Positions 26,634-33,465 of a stretch of 33,465 nt of DNA are shown here, one piece after another. The DNA lies in assembly GCA_023954635.1 (NCBI GenBank), contig JAGSHI010000030.1:1-33465 (forward strand), in the 5' to 3' direction. The DNA comes from Bacteriovoracaceae bacterium (GTDB lineage Bacteria > Bdellovibrionota > Bacteriovoracia > Bacteriovoracales > Bacteriovoracaceae). The position numbers were made by a program, and so were the translations under genes. The notes under the pieces are model-generated. The model saw only the letters and a list, made by a program, of their open reading frames with translations, did no database searches and was not told the origin of the DNA. Position 1 is the first letter of the stretch. Every line of letters begins with the position of its first letter.

Positions 26634-27425
26634 ATGGTGAAAACAATATTTAGTTTTCTTCTTATCACTTTATTGGCCCAAGGTTGTGCCAATTACAAAG
26701 TTAAACACGATAATACGCAAGAGTACTTAATGGCCTCGACACTTTGGATGCAAAATGCAGCAGAGGTAAGAGCACTTACTTATCAGGCGTACAATATTGC
26801 TCGTCTTAGACTTGATCACGACCTTAAATACAATAAATCTAAAAAGAAAAGAGCAGTCGTAGTCGATGCTGATGAAACAGTTATCGATAATAGCCCTTAT
26901 CAAGCCAGAAACATTTTTAGAAATGAAAGTTATAACTCTAAAAATTGGAGTGAATGGATAGAAGAGGCAAAGGCCGATGCTGTTCCAGGAGCAGTCGATT
27001 TTCTTTCCTATGCTGCAAGTAAAGGTGTTGAAGTTTTCTATATTACCAATAGAAAAATTGGTGGGTTTGAAGCGACACTTCTGAATCTGAAGAATCTAGG
27101 CTTTCCTGTAAAAAGATCTAACCTGATGTTACGTACCAAAGGGAACAGTAAAACAGAGAGAAGGAACAAAGTTCTCGAAAATCATAGGATCGTACTTCTT
27201 ATGGGTGATACCTTGGCCGATTTTACTGAGGCATTTGAACACAAAGGAACAGCTGATAGAAAGAAGATAGCTGACAAGTTTCGTCGAGAATTTGGACGTA
27301 AATTTATTGTCCTTCCAAATCCAATGTATGGCGATTGGGAGCAGGCCTTGTACGATTATCAAGGGGGAATGGATCTAGATAAAAAAATCAATAAGAGATT
27401 GAAAAGTCTTGATCCTAAGAACTAA
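26634..27425 (+). CDS. HAD-family acid phosphatase lipoprotein (5'-nucleotidase e(P4)-like)
   Basis: This 263-residue exported lipoprotein has a lipobox LAQGC with Cys18. The HAD nucleophile motif is VVVDADETVID (Asp78, Asp80, Thr82), followed by FYITNRK (motif II) and LLMGDTLADF (acidic motif). This is the pattern of the class B/C-like acid phosphatases that include Haemophilus e(P4), which removes phosphate from nucleotides in the periplasm or on the surface. In this setting it could help take up nucleosides. The ATG lies only two bases after AGGAG, so the adjacent GTG (second codon) may be the actual start. Confidence 0.87.
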   Translation: MVKTIFSFLLITLLAQGCANYKVKHDNTQEYLMASTLWMQNAAEVRALTYQAYNIARLRLDHDLKYNKSKKKRAVVVDADETVIDNSPYQARNIFRNESYNSKNWSEWIEEAKADAVPGAVDFLSYAASKGVEVFYITNRKIGGFEATLLNLKNLGFPVKRSNLMLRTKGNSKTERRNKVLENHRIVLLMGDTLADFTEAFEHKGTADRKKIADKFRREFGRKFIVLPNPMYGDWEQALYDYQGGMDLDKKINKRLKSLDPKN

Positions 27426-27428
27426 AAG

Positions 27429-27457
27429 TTGAAATTATCGGGGTGTTCCCGTAAATT
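27429..27457 (+). promoter_or_regulatory. Putative promoter of the FKBP lipoprotein gene
   Basis: TTGAAA (27429-27434) and TAAATT (27452-27457) are separated by 17 bases, with a small CGGG/CCCG hairpin inside the spacer. Each hexamer has four or more consensus matches. The downstream leader carries a run of nine or ten Ts before the GAGG ribosome binding site. The phosphatase stop lies immediately upstream. Confidence 0.4.
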
Positions 27458-27494
27458 ATTATGTGTACTATTTTTTTTTAACTGAGGATGATTA

Positions 27495-28217
27495 ATGAAA
27501 AAACTTGTAGCTCTTGCTTTTTGCTCGGTACTACTCTTTTCTTGTAATAAGGGTGGGGGAAGTAATCAGAAAGTTGATCTTAAAACTGAAGATGATAAAA
27601 CCTTTTATGCTGTTGGGGCGATGTTTGGAGATAGACTTTCAAATTTAAACCTTACAGAACATGAAGTTAATGCACTTGTTGCTGGGTTGAGAGACAAAGC
27701 AACAAATCAGAAAACTCAAATCAATTACAGAGAGTATCAGTCTAAAGTTCAGGCCCTATTCAAAGGTAGAATGTCTAAGAATACTGATAAGTTCAAAGGT
27801 AAGGGAAAAGACTTTATTGAGAACTTTGTAAAGAAAGAAGGTGCCAGTAAGACAGCATCTGGACTTGCTTACAAAGTCATTTCACAAGGTAAAGGTGCTA
27901 ATCCAAAGCCGACAGATATAGTTGAAGTTCACTATCACGGAACTCTTATTGATGGGACAGTATTTGATTCATCAAAAGAAAGAGGGAAGAAAGTTAAATT
28001 TCCACTTAATAGAGTTATCAAGGGTTGGACTGAAGGTCTTCAGTTACTTCAACCAGGTGGGAAAATCAAATTGGTTATTCCTTCTGAGTTAGCTTATGGT
28101 GATCATGGTGCACCTCCGAAAATACCTGGTGGCGCTACTCTTGTATTTGAAGTTGAGCTATTTAGTGTAAATTCTCCGGAAGCCCCTAAAGCAGCTCCAA
28201 AATCTAAGAAAAAATAG
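27495..28217 (+). CDS. FKBP-type peptidyl-prolyl cis-trans isomerase lipoprotein (FkpA/Mip-like)
   Basis: This 240-residue lipoprotein has a lipobox LLFSC with Cys17. An N-terminal helical dimerisation segment (about 30-110) is typical of FkpA/Mip. The FKBP domain covers about 115-225 with VEVHYHGTLIDGTVFDSS, VIKGWTEGLQLLQPGGK, IPSELAYGDHG and GATLVFEVELFSV, the standard active-site stretches. It acts as a chaperone for exported proteins, probably in the periplasm. The C-terminus ends in a short Lys/Pro/Ala tail. GAGG lies upstream of the ATG; a 12-bp hairpin terminator follows. Confidence 0.92.
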   Translation: MKKLVALAFCSVLLFSCNKGGGSNQKVDLKTEDDKTFYAVGAMFGDRLSNLNLTEHEVNALVAGLRDKATNQKTQINYREYQSKVQALFKGRMSKNTDKFKGKGKDFIENFVKKEGASKTASGLAYKVISQGKGANPKPTDIVEVHYHGTLIDGTVFDSSKERGKKVKFPLNRVIKGWTEGLQLLQPGGKIKLVIPSELAYGDHGAPPKIPGGATLVFEVELFSVNSPEAPKAAPKSKKK

Positions 28218-28237
28218 AATTTTCTCTTTCATATTGG

Positions 28238-28267
28238 AAAAGGCCTCCTCTTTAGGAGGCCTTTTTT
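28238..28267 (+). terminator. Intrinsic terminator after the FKBP gene
   Basis: AAAAGGCCTCCT (28238-28249) pairs perfectly with AGGAGGCCTTTT (28254-28265) around CTTT, and the T run continues to 28267. This ends the tyrS-to-PPIase transcription unit. Confidence 0.92.
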
Positions 28268-28310
28268 ATTTCAATTTAGGCCATATCTAAGTACTTCCGA
28301 ATGGTTAGAT

Positions 28311-29417
28311 ATGAAACCCATAATACTTCTCTTATCACTTATTCTAAGCGCTCAAAGCTTTGCTCAGCTTGGTGAAAATGATGATCGTGACATGTCGCCA
28401 GACAAAGTCGTGGAAAGCGTTAAAGGCAAAATAAAGCGCAAAAGAGTGAATAGGGCGAAGTGGTTGGTTGACCACTTTTCTAAAAACTTTGCGACAGAGG
28501 TTGAAGAAACTATTTTTAGATTCAATATGATGAGGATCAAACCTAAAAAAATTGTCTCTAAAATCTTTCCTAAGTCAGAGCATGAGATCATGTTTAACCT
28601 TTTAAAGGCCTCGAGTGTTAGAAGTTTTCCTGAGATTAAGTATGAAGAAGGAAGATACTTTTTTACGTGGCGGAAAAAGACATTACATTTTAATTCTCTC
28701 GATGCCTTTCAAAGACAATTTCGAATGGGGAAACATGTTTTTTCTTATAAGGGAATGCATGATGTACGAGAGATGGTAATCCATTTCGAGAGGTTTTTAC
28801 GTAAGCATAAATTTAAGAAAACTTCTTTTCTAGACACTCTTATAACTCCTGCTCATGCAGATTTCTTTTGCGATAAATTATGTCTCAGTGGAGTTGTCAT
28901 TGGTGCTGTTGTTGCTGGTGGGATGTATCCGATTAAGACAACAATGGAAAAGTCTGAGATTCGAAAAGAAGTGAGAGCGATGGGGAAGATGAAAAAACAG
29001 GTGAGTGGGAGAGTGAATAAGTGTAAAAATGATCTTAAAAAGAATCTCCCAAAAGTAATGGAGAAAACGTCTTTAGAGAATCTCGCTCCAGGAAAATTTA
29101 CATCCTTCAATATTATTGTTCAGCTTTTAACAGATAAGTTTGAGTCTGAAGAAAAAAAGCTTGGTGGTTATATTTATAAAAGTGTTACGAGTAATTCTAT
29201 AGGCAACTGTGGTGACTTCAGTAAATTTTTGGTGCAGTCCTTATCTGATGTCGAAAACAAGTCAGGTGTACAAAAAATTATGAGTGGAATTTGTTCTGAG
29301 CATCGTGAAATGGTGAGTTGTTTAAGTCAGTTTGCAGGTTATTTTAAATCCTATCAAGGTGGTCGTTACTTTGGGAAAAGACCAAAGGCCATAGGCGTAC
29401 CTTTTCAGGTTCAGTAG
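28311..29417 (+). CDS. Exported protein of unknown function
   Basis: I do not recognise this 368-residue protein. It has a standard signal peptide (cut after AQSFA) and a basic mature N-terminal part of about 165 residues. A PAHADFFCDKLC segment follows, then a short glycine-rich hydrophobic stretch (SGVVIGAVVAGGMYP) that could span or insert into a membrane. The C-terminal half has several cysteines (NKCKN, GNCGD, GICSEH, MVSCL), compatible with disulfides in the periplasm. It has its own start after the FKBP terminator. Its stop overlaps the 3' end of the convergent membrane-protein gene by seven bases. Confidence 0.7.
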   Translation: MKPIILLLSLILSAQSFAQLGENDDRDMSPDKVVESVKGKIKRKRVNRAKWLVDHFSKNFATEVEETIFRFNMMRIKPKKIVSKIFPKSEHEIMFNLLKASSVRSFPEIKYEEGRYFFTWRKKTLHFNSLDAFQRQFRMGKHVFSYKGMHDVREMVIHFERFLRKHKFKKTSFLDTLITPAHADFFCDKLCLSGVVIGAVVAGGMYPIKTTMEKSEIRKEVRAMGKMKKQVSGRVNKCKNDLKKNLPKVMEKTSLENLAPGKFTSFNIIVQLLTDKFESEEKKLGGYIYKSVTSNSIGNCGDFSKFLVQSLSDVENKSGVQKIMSGICSEHREMVSCLSQFAGYFKSYQGGRYFGKRPKAIGVPFQVQ

Positions 29418-29824
29418 TTAAACCATAAATATTCTACGATGCCTGAAAAAAGCATCCATACCGGAAGATAATCTAACCTTATTAAGTTATGTATGGCGAA
29501 ACGTCCTTCGTAGTGCCAGGGTACCTTTCCTGTAATCTTTCGAATTATCCAGCCTGTGATGTATTCCACAATAAAAATGATTATTGAAAAGATTAGGAGC
29601 CTTACTATGAGGGGGTACTCTTGTAGTGGGACAATAACTAGTGGGCCAAAAAACGATATACTTCCATAGATAGGGATCATCCAGATGTAGCTATGTCCTG
29701 TCAGTGACCAGTTGAGCTTTTCCTTTTTCTTGTAGAGCTCAATATTCTCGCAAATAGAGGTAAAGACTATTTCGGCGGTTACCCCAAATGTGGCAAATTT
29801 TAAAAAGGTAAACAAAGCGGTCAT
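29411..29824 (-). CDS. Small multi-pass membrane protein, CmpB/TMEM229-like
   Basis: This 137-residue protein has about four hydrophobic segments (GVTAEIVFTSI, IWMIPIYGSISFFGPL, IVRLLIFSIIIFIVEYITG, LPVWMLFSGIVEYLW). The pattern EYITGWIIRKITGKVPWHYEG resembles the family called putative ABC-transporter type IV / CmpB, which includes animal TMEM229. Its function is not established. No ATP-binding partner is seen nearby, so a transporter role is unsupported. AGGAAGAG precedes the ATG. It lies just downstream of the secreted protease gene on the same strand, separated by that gene's terminator. Confidence 0.65.
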   Translation of the reverse strand: MTALFTFLKFATFGVTAEIVFTSICENIELYKKKEKLNWSLTGHSYIWMIPIYGSISFFGPLVIVPLQEYPLIVRLLIFSIIIFIVEYITGWIIRKITGKVPWHYEGRFAIHNLIRLDYLPVWMLFSGIVEYLWFNY

Positions 29825-29848
29825 AGCTCTTCCTAGTTTTTGGCATAT

Positions 29849-29873
29849 AAAAAGGCCCCTAAAAAGGGGCCTT
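29849..29873 (-). terminator. Intrinsic terminator of the secreted protease gene
   Basis: On the minus strand AAGGCCCCT/AGGGGCCTT (29865-29873 and 29852-29860) form a 9-bp stem with a 4-base loop, followed by a T run (plus-strand As 29849-29853). It lies 27 bases beyond the protease stop and immediately before the next minus-strand gene. Confidence 0.88.
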
Positions 29874-29899
29874 CGTATTAAGCTAATGTAAAACTAAGA

Positions 29900-30781
29900 T
29901 TAGTTTGTGGCAACTGGCTTGTACCAACAAAGAGGTCTAATACCTTCTTGGTGTTGGTCAACTCTGTTACAAACACCTTTGTTAGCATCTGAATCAGAAA
30001 CGTCTGTGTAAGCATCTTTTTCACAAAGTGATCCTTGAAAGTAAGTATCAAGTCTACACTGAGGAGCTGGATGGTTGTCGTTAGTTGCTGTAACCACTTT
30101 TGGATCTGGTGTATCAAACTTAAGTGGAGCATCTAGGTTTCTAAGAGCTCTAAAAAGATTTCCTAGAGAAAGTCCTGCAAGAGCACCTCTTTGGCACATT
30201 GCGATGTCTGCTGCGTTTTGGAAGTTTGACTCACACTTTTCAGTTACTACTGCAGGAACTGTTGCATTTGCCATCATAGTGATGTTGTCGTCATTTTCCA
30301 TATACTTTCTAAGACATTTCATTGTTCCGAAGTAGTCAGCTTGACCTTCGTTTGAAGCCCATGATGATGACCACCATGATTTCTTCTTAGGAAGTCCACC
30401 GATGTGGTGACCAACTTCGTGACATACAACTAGTGCAAATCCGTCAGCTGTGATTGTTGCGTGTCTGGCAAGACCACCAAACATTGAAACTTTCCAAGTG
30501 TTACCAACTTGTTGTGCGTAAGCATTAACTGTTCCGTCGTCCCACTTTCTGATTACTTCTAGAGTTTTTCCTCTAGCTGAAATAATTGGAGCGTAAATTG
30601 CTTCAACTTTATCAATAGCTGAATCAAATTCTGCTTCTGTCATTCCTGCGTTTTTTACGCCTACTGGAATGTTCATGTTGTTGTTTTCTACGATTCCACT
30701 CTCTCCGTGCATATCGCAAGCAATTGAGCTACCTAATGAAGCTAACGCGACCATCGTGGCCACTAGAATTCCTTTTCTCAT
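29900..30781 (-). CDS. Secreted HExxH zinc metalloprotease (gluzincin-like)
   Basis: This 293-residue protein has an N-terminal signal peptide (cut near ACDMHG, residue 21-22). Zinc ligands are His121 and His125 with Glu122 as base (HEVGHHIGG). The downstream NEGQAD at 144-149 offers Glu145 as third ligand, the ExxxD pattern of gluzincins such as the M48 group. The C-terminal half has several cysteines and probably disulfides. The gene has a strong AGGAGG site before the ATG and its own terminator, so it is a single-gene unit, likely well expressed. Probably periplasmic or secreted. The closest family is not certain; it has no transmembrane helices of classical HtpX-type M48. Confidence 0.8.
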   Translation of the reverse strand: MRKGILVATMVALASLGSSIACDMHGESGIVENNNMNIPVGVKNAGMTEAEFDSAIDKVEAIYAPIISARGKTLEVIRKWDDGTVNAYAQQVGNTWKVSMFGGLARHATITADGFALVVCHEVGHHIGGLPKKKSWWSSSWASNEGQADYFGTMKCLRKYMENDDNITMMANATVPAVVTEKCESNFQNAADIAMCQRGALAGLSLGNLFRALRNLDAPLKFDTPDPKVVTATNDNHPAPQCRLDTYFQGSLCEKDAYTDVSDSDANKGVCNRVDQHQEGIRPLCWYKPVATN

Positions 30782-30952
30782 ACATTTCCTCCTTGAACCT
30801 ATATTTAGAACTATCTTTGTTCTGTCATTTTTGTGTTAACATTTTTTCGTTTTCAACAAGGCTTTGTCTATGAAATGAAGCACTGTTAGGGCCTATGTAA
30901 GTTTTTATTAACATAGTTGGGTAAATGGGTCGGTTAAAGAGGAGGGGTAAGT

Positions 30953-31264
30953 ATGTATAAATTAGTGATATTCACACCTTGTGATAACGCGCAGGGCGTT
31001 GCTGATGCCATGTTTGAGGCGGGTGCCGGTAAGGTTGGAAGCTATGATAAGTGCTGTTTTATCTCTAAAGGTATAGGTCAGTTTAGACCTTTAGAGGGGA
31101 GTAATCCTCATATTGGCAAGCAAAATGAGTTGGAGTTTGTTGAAGAAGCAAGAATTGAAATGGTTTGTAATGAAACATCTATAAAAGATGTGGTGAAGGC
31201 CATGAAAGAATCTCATCCTTATGAGACGCCTGCTTATGATGTGATTAAATTGGAAGACTTCTAA
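30953..31264 (+). CDS. Stand-alone NIF3/YqfO-type domain protein
   Basis: This 103-residue protein corresponds to the CutA/PII-like insert domain of YqfO/NIF3 family proteins. The opening YKLVIFTP, the middle GAGKVGSYDKCCF and the closing SHPYETPAYDVIKL are the family's conserved stretches. The metal-binding halves of full NIF3 proteins are absent; free-standing versions of this domain are widespread in bacteria, with unknown function. A very strong ribosome binding site (GAGGAGGGG) precedes the ATG. Confidence 0.85.
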   Translation: MYKLVIFTPCDNAQGVADAMFEAGAGKVGSYDKCCFISKGIGQFRPLEGSNPHIGKQNELEFVEEARIEMVCNETSIKDVVKAMKESHPYETPAYDVIKLEDF

Positions 31265-31317
31265 TTTTTAGTGTTTAGAAGTATTTAGTTGGGAGCTGCT
31301 TTGAATCAAATAGGTTT

Positions 31318-32745
31318 ATGTTTGATGAAGAGCAAAGTGACTATTATAAAATAATAGAGAAAGAGCTACTTTCTTGCTTTCACTCTAAAGAAGTACAATT
31401 ACCTGTTCATGTAGAATCTGAATTTCATAAATATTTAAGTTGTGGGTTGCTTTCAAAAGGATTTTTGAGAGTTGTCTGTCATCATTGCAAAAATGAAAAA
31501 CTTGTACCATTTTCCTGTAAGTCGAGGACAATTTGTCCAAGGTGTGCGGGGAGGCGAATGAATGATGGAGCTTCTCACTTGCTTGATCATGTCATTCCAG
31601 ATGTTCCTATTCGGCAGTGGGTGATTTCATTTCCATTCCTGTTGAGATATTTGTTGGCCTATCGTCCTAAGTTGCAAAATACGGTGATGTCTATTTGGAT
31701 TCGATTAATAAGTTCATTTTATAAAAAGAAAGCAAAGAGTTGGAGAGTTCAGGGTTCTGATTGTGGTTCTGTAACAGTTATTCAACGTTTTGGTGGTAGT
31801 TTAAATTTGAATGTCCATTTTCATTCCTTGTTTGCGGATGGAGTTTTCCATAACAATAATTTTATGAGAATTCCTGTCTCACATGAAGAAGTTGAGAGTT
31901 TAAATAAAAAGTTAAAAGTAAGAGTGTTGAGGGCCTTGAAGAGGCAAGGTTTTGATTTAAGTTATATGGAAGAGTCTGATGTTGAAACGAATGAGTTTGA
32001 AAGTGACTTTCCTGATATGGCGAATTTTCTAAGTGAGAGTGTTACTGATGGAAAAATAAATGGAAGTCGAGCTGAAAAAGTAGGTCAACTTTTTAATCCT
32101 CCTTTTCAACCATTTGTAGGAAAGAGGTGTTCGTATGTTGATGGTTTTTCGATGCATGCTAATGTCTATATTTCAAAATATAATAAAAAAGGTCTTGAAC
32201 ACTTGTGTCGCTATATTCTTAGACCTGCAATAAGCAAAGAACGTATAACGAGACTTGGAAACGATTATGTCCTGCTGAAATTAAAAACACCTTATTCAGA
32301 TGGAACGACTCATTTAAAATTTACAACAGAACAATTTATGAGAAGGTTAGTTGCCCTTATCCCTCCAAAAATGGCAAATTTGACTAGGTATCATGGAGTT
32401 TTTGGTGCCAGAAAAAAAGAGCGAAGTAAGTTTGTTAAAAGAAACAAGACTAAGAAGAAAACAAGAGAGGGGACTCTTAGAAAAGAATATCGTATGGAGT
32501 GGGCGAAGCTACTGAGAAGAGTTTTCAAAATTGATGTGCTGAAATGTAATGGTTGTGGCGAGCAGATGCAAATCTTGTGTGAGGTTGTGAAGCAAGAGGC
32601 CATTATTAAAATCTTGAATCATTTAAAGTTTGAGCCTTACTATCCAGACCTTGAACCTGCAAGGGGACCTCCTGTTCAAGGAGACTTCTTCAATGAGTCA
32701 GGTGATGACTTTAATCAAGAGTATGTAGAACAATGTGACTTCTAA
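31318..32745 (+). mobile_element. IS91-family-like HUH transposase gene
   Basis: This 475-residue transposase has an N-terminal zinc-binding domain with cysteines at 54, 57, 67, 73 and 76 (CHHC, CPRC). The HUH nickase motif NVHFHS (His167, His169) and a tyrosine in RYILRP (Tyr299) follow. The C-terminal zinc ribbon begins with KCNGCGEQM. This is the order in IS91/IS801/ISCR-type elements, which move by rolling-circle replication and have no terminal inverted repeats. Only one clear catalytic tyrosine is visible at the expected place, as in ISCR-type Y1 enzymes. The reading frame is intact. A TGA in frame just upstream fixes the ATG as first start; the ribosome binding site is weak. The element's ends were not located. 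Confidence 0.85.
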
Positions 32746-32789
32746 CAATAAAAAAGTTGTGATGAGTTTCTATATTTAAAAAATTTAAT

Positions 32790-32803
32790 TTTTCTTAAGA
32801 AAA
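32790..32803. repeat. 14-base palindrome downstream of the transposase
   Basis: TTTTCTTAAGAAAA at 32790-32803 is a perfect palindrome 45 bases after the transposase stop. It may be a weak terminator or part of an element end (IS91-type ends carry hairpins near the nick site), but there is not enough to choose. Confidence 0.3.
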
Positions 32804-32844
32804 CTAAAAAACACCCTAATTTCTCTAGTTCATAGTACTTAATC

Positions 32845-32875
32845 TTAACATATCCCATTTCATCTAAGGTATAAT
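32845..32875 (+). promoter_or_regulatory. Putative promoter of the gene at the window end
   Basis: A perfect TATAAT at 32870-32875 is preceded at 19 bases by TTAACA (32845-32850, 4 of 6 matches). The leader runs about 60 bases to the ATG at 32942, which has AGGAG seven bases upstream. The -35 spacing is longer than ideal. Confidence 0.5.
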
Positions 32876-32941
32876 ACCAATTAAGATTCAGAGGACTTTA
32901 TTAAAAAGGTTATTAATCTGTCCTATACTTAGGAGTTCACA

Positions 32942-33465
32942 ATGTTTTATCTCAACCCAGCAGTTAAACAATTGGTCGGAGCCGATGGTTCTGTCCCTTC
33001 TTACAGAGAATCAGAAGTTGGAAGCTGTATTCTCGCTGCTGAGGAAATGATTCAAAGAATGCTCGGTTGTACGATCGTTATCAGAGGAAAGAAGTTCATA
33101 TTGAGTAATCTAGAACTCTATTATGGTGGAATCGGAGATGCAGCTCACGACTGGCACCGATCGACATTTAATCCCAAACAGGGAATATCAAAAACTCAGA
33201 TTCACGCCCAAGTCAACGAAGGCCTTCGTTTCTATCTACGTCAAAAAGGAAAAGGTGGTTTTAATCGTATGGACCTAGTTGTTGGTCAAGAAGGAGTCGC
33301 TATTTCATTTCTTATTAGAAATGTTCACGATGAAAATCTTAATTCAGTCTCTAAAGATGCATCAGGAAACCCTGCTCTTCTTATTCGTGAGGACAGAATG
33401 AATATCCTCGATAGTGATCACGATGCTCACTTCAATGAACATGAAGAAATTGAGTTTCTTGATAC
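32942..33465 (+). CDS. Unrecognised protein, 5' part only (cut by window end)
   Basis: An open frame runs from ATG at 32942 to the window end, 174 codons without a stop, with AGGAG upstream. I do not recognise it with confidence. The start is MFYLNPAVKQLVGADG; it has no signal peptide or membrane segment. A stretch SNLELYYGGIGDAAHDWHR recalls the ExYxGxxDxAxH signature of the 3-methyladenine DNA glycosylase (AAG/MPG) family, but with one extra residue. A later DLVVGQEGVAISFLIRNV segment lies roughly where that family has its second conserved stretch. This is a weak resemblance only. Confidence 0.6.
   Translation, partial: MFYLNPAVKQLVGADGSVPSYRESEVGSCILAAEEMIQRMLGCTIVIRGKKFILSNLELYYGGIGDAAHDWHRSTFNPKQGISKTQIHAQVNEGLRFYLRQKGKGGFNRMDLVVGQEGVAISFLIRNVHDENLNSVSKDASGNPALLIREDRMNILDSDHDAHFNEHEEIEFLD

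Noticed and set aside
27439-27479. CGGG/CCCG hairpin plus later T run as a terminator after the phosphatase gene
   Set aside because: The stem has only four pairs and the T run starts about 20 bases away, so it does not form an intrinsic terminator.
31265-32941. Terminal inverted repeats of the transposon
   Set aside because: TGTTT-containing stretches on both sides match only over a few bases, and IS91-type elements do not have terminal inverted repeats.

Overview
The window looks like a chromosomal segment of a low-GC Gram-negative bacterium. Evidence for this is the classical rimP-nusA-infB-rbfA-truB operon, several lipoproteins with a lipobox, a probable outer-membrane barrel and secreted zinc proteases. 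The AT-rich coding, the many exported peptidases and an MpaA-like murein peptidase suggest a predatory bacterium of the Bdellovibrionota (Bacteriovorax/Halobacteriovorax-like). That assignment is inference from gene content, not a database match.

Region 1 (25-7693, minus strand): six genes that all overlap by 1 or 4 bases and so are probably translationally coupled. In transcription order they are a D-Ala-D-Ala ligase homologue, a 1022-residue fusion (lysine-epsilon-aminotransferase-like domain, GNAT acetyltransferase, degenerate second aminotransferase), a C45/penicillin-acyltransferase-type Ntn hydrolase, a class III aminotransferase, and both subunits of a 3-oxoacid CoA-transferase. I know of no described pathway with this set; it is the best candidate for a new system here. 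A TPR plus winged-helix regulator is read divergently from it (7965-9242), behind a promoter carrying three TTACAT repeats.

Region 2 (9274-17567, plus): a small exported protein and a RimI-like acetyltransferase, then a terminator or attenuator hairpin directly before rimP, then rimP-nusA-infB-rbfA-truB, then a membrane-anchored ferredoxin with its own extended -10 promoter. A 16-bp bidirectional terminator closes the region.

Region 3 (17576-24553, minus): a 1571-residue lipoprotein metalloprotease of the metzincin/EcxA type, a probable outer-membrane beta-barrel, an M14 peptidase, and a 6-pyruvoyl-tetrahydropterin-synthase homologue with the ExxHGH (PTPS-III) signature.

Region 4 (24728-29417, plus): tyrS, rnhA, a class-B-like/e(P4) acid phosphatase lipoprotein, an FKBP-type PPIase lipoprotein, a terminator, and an unrecognised exported protein.

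Region 5 (29411-33465): a TMEM229/CmpB-like membrane protein and a secreted HExxH protease on the minus strand; then a small NIF3/YqfO-like protein, an IS91-type HUH transposase, and the 5' part of an unrecognised gene cut by the window end, all on the plus strand.

No gene-free stretch exceeds 300 bases. The largest gap, 7694-7964, holds the divergent promoter region. I saw no tRNA, rRNA or CRISPR array.
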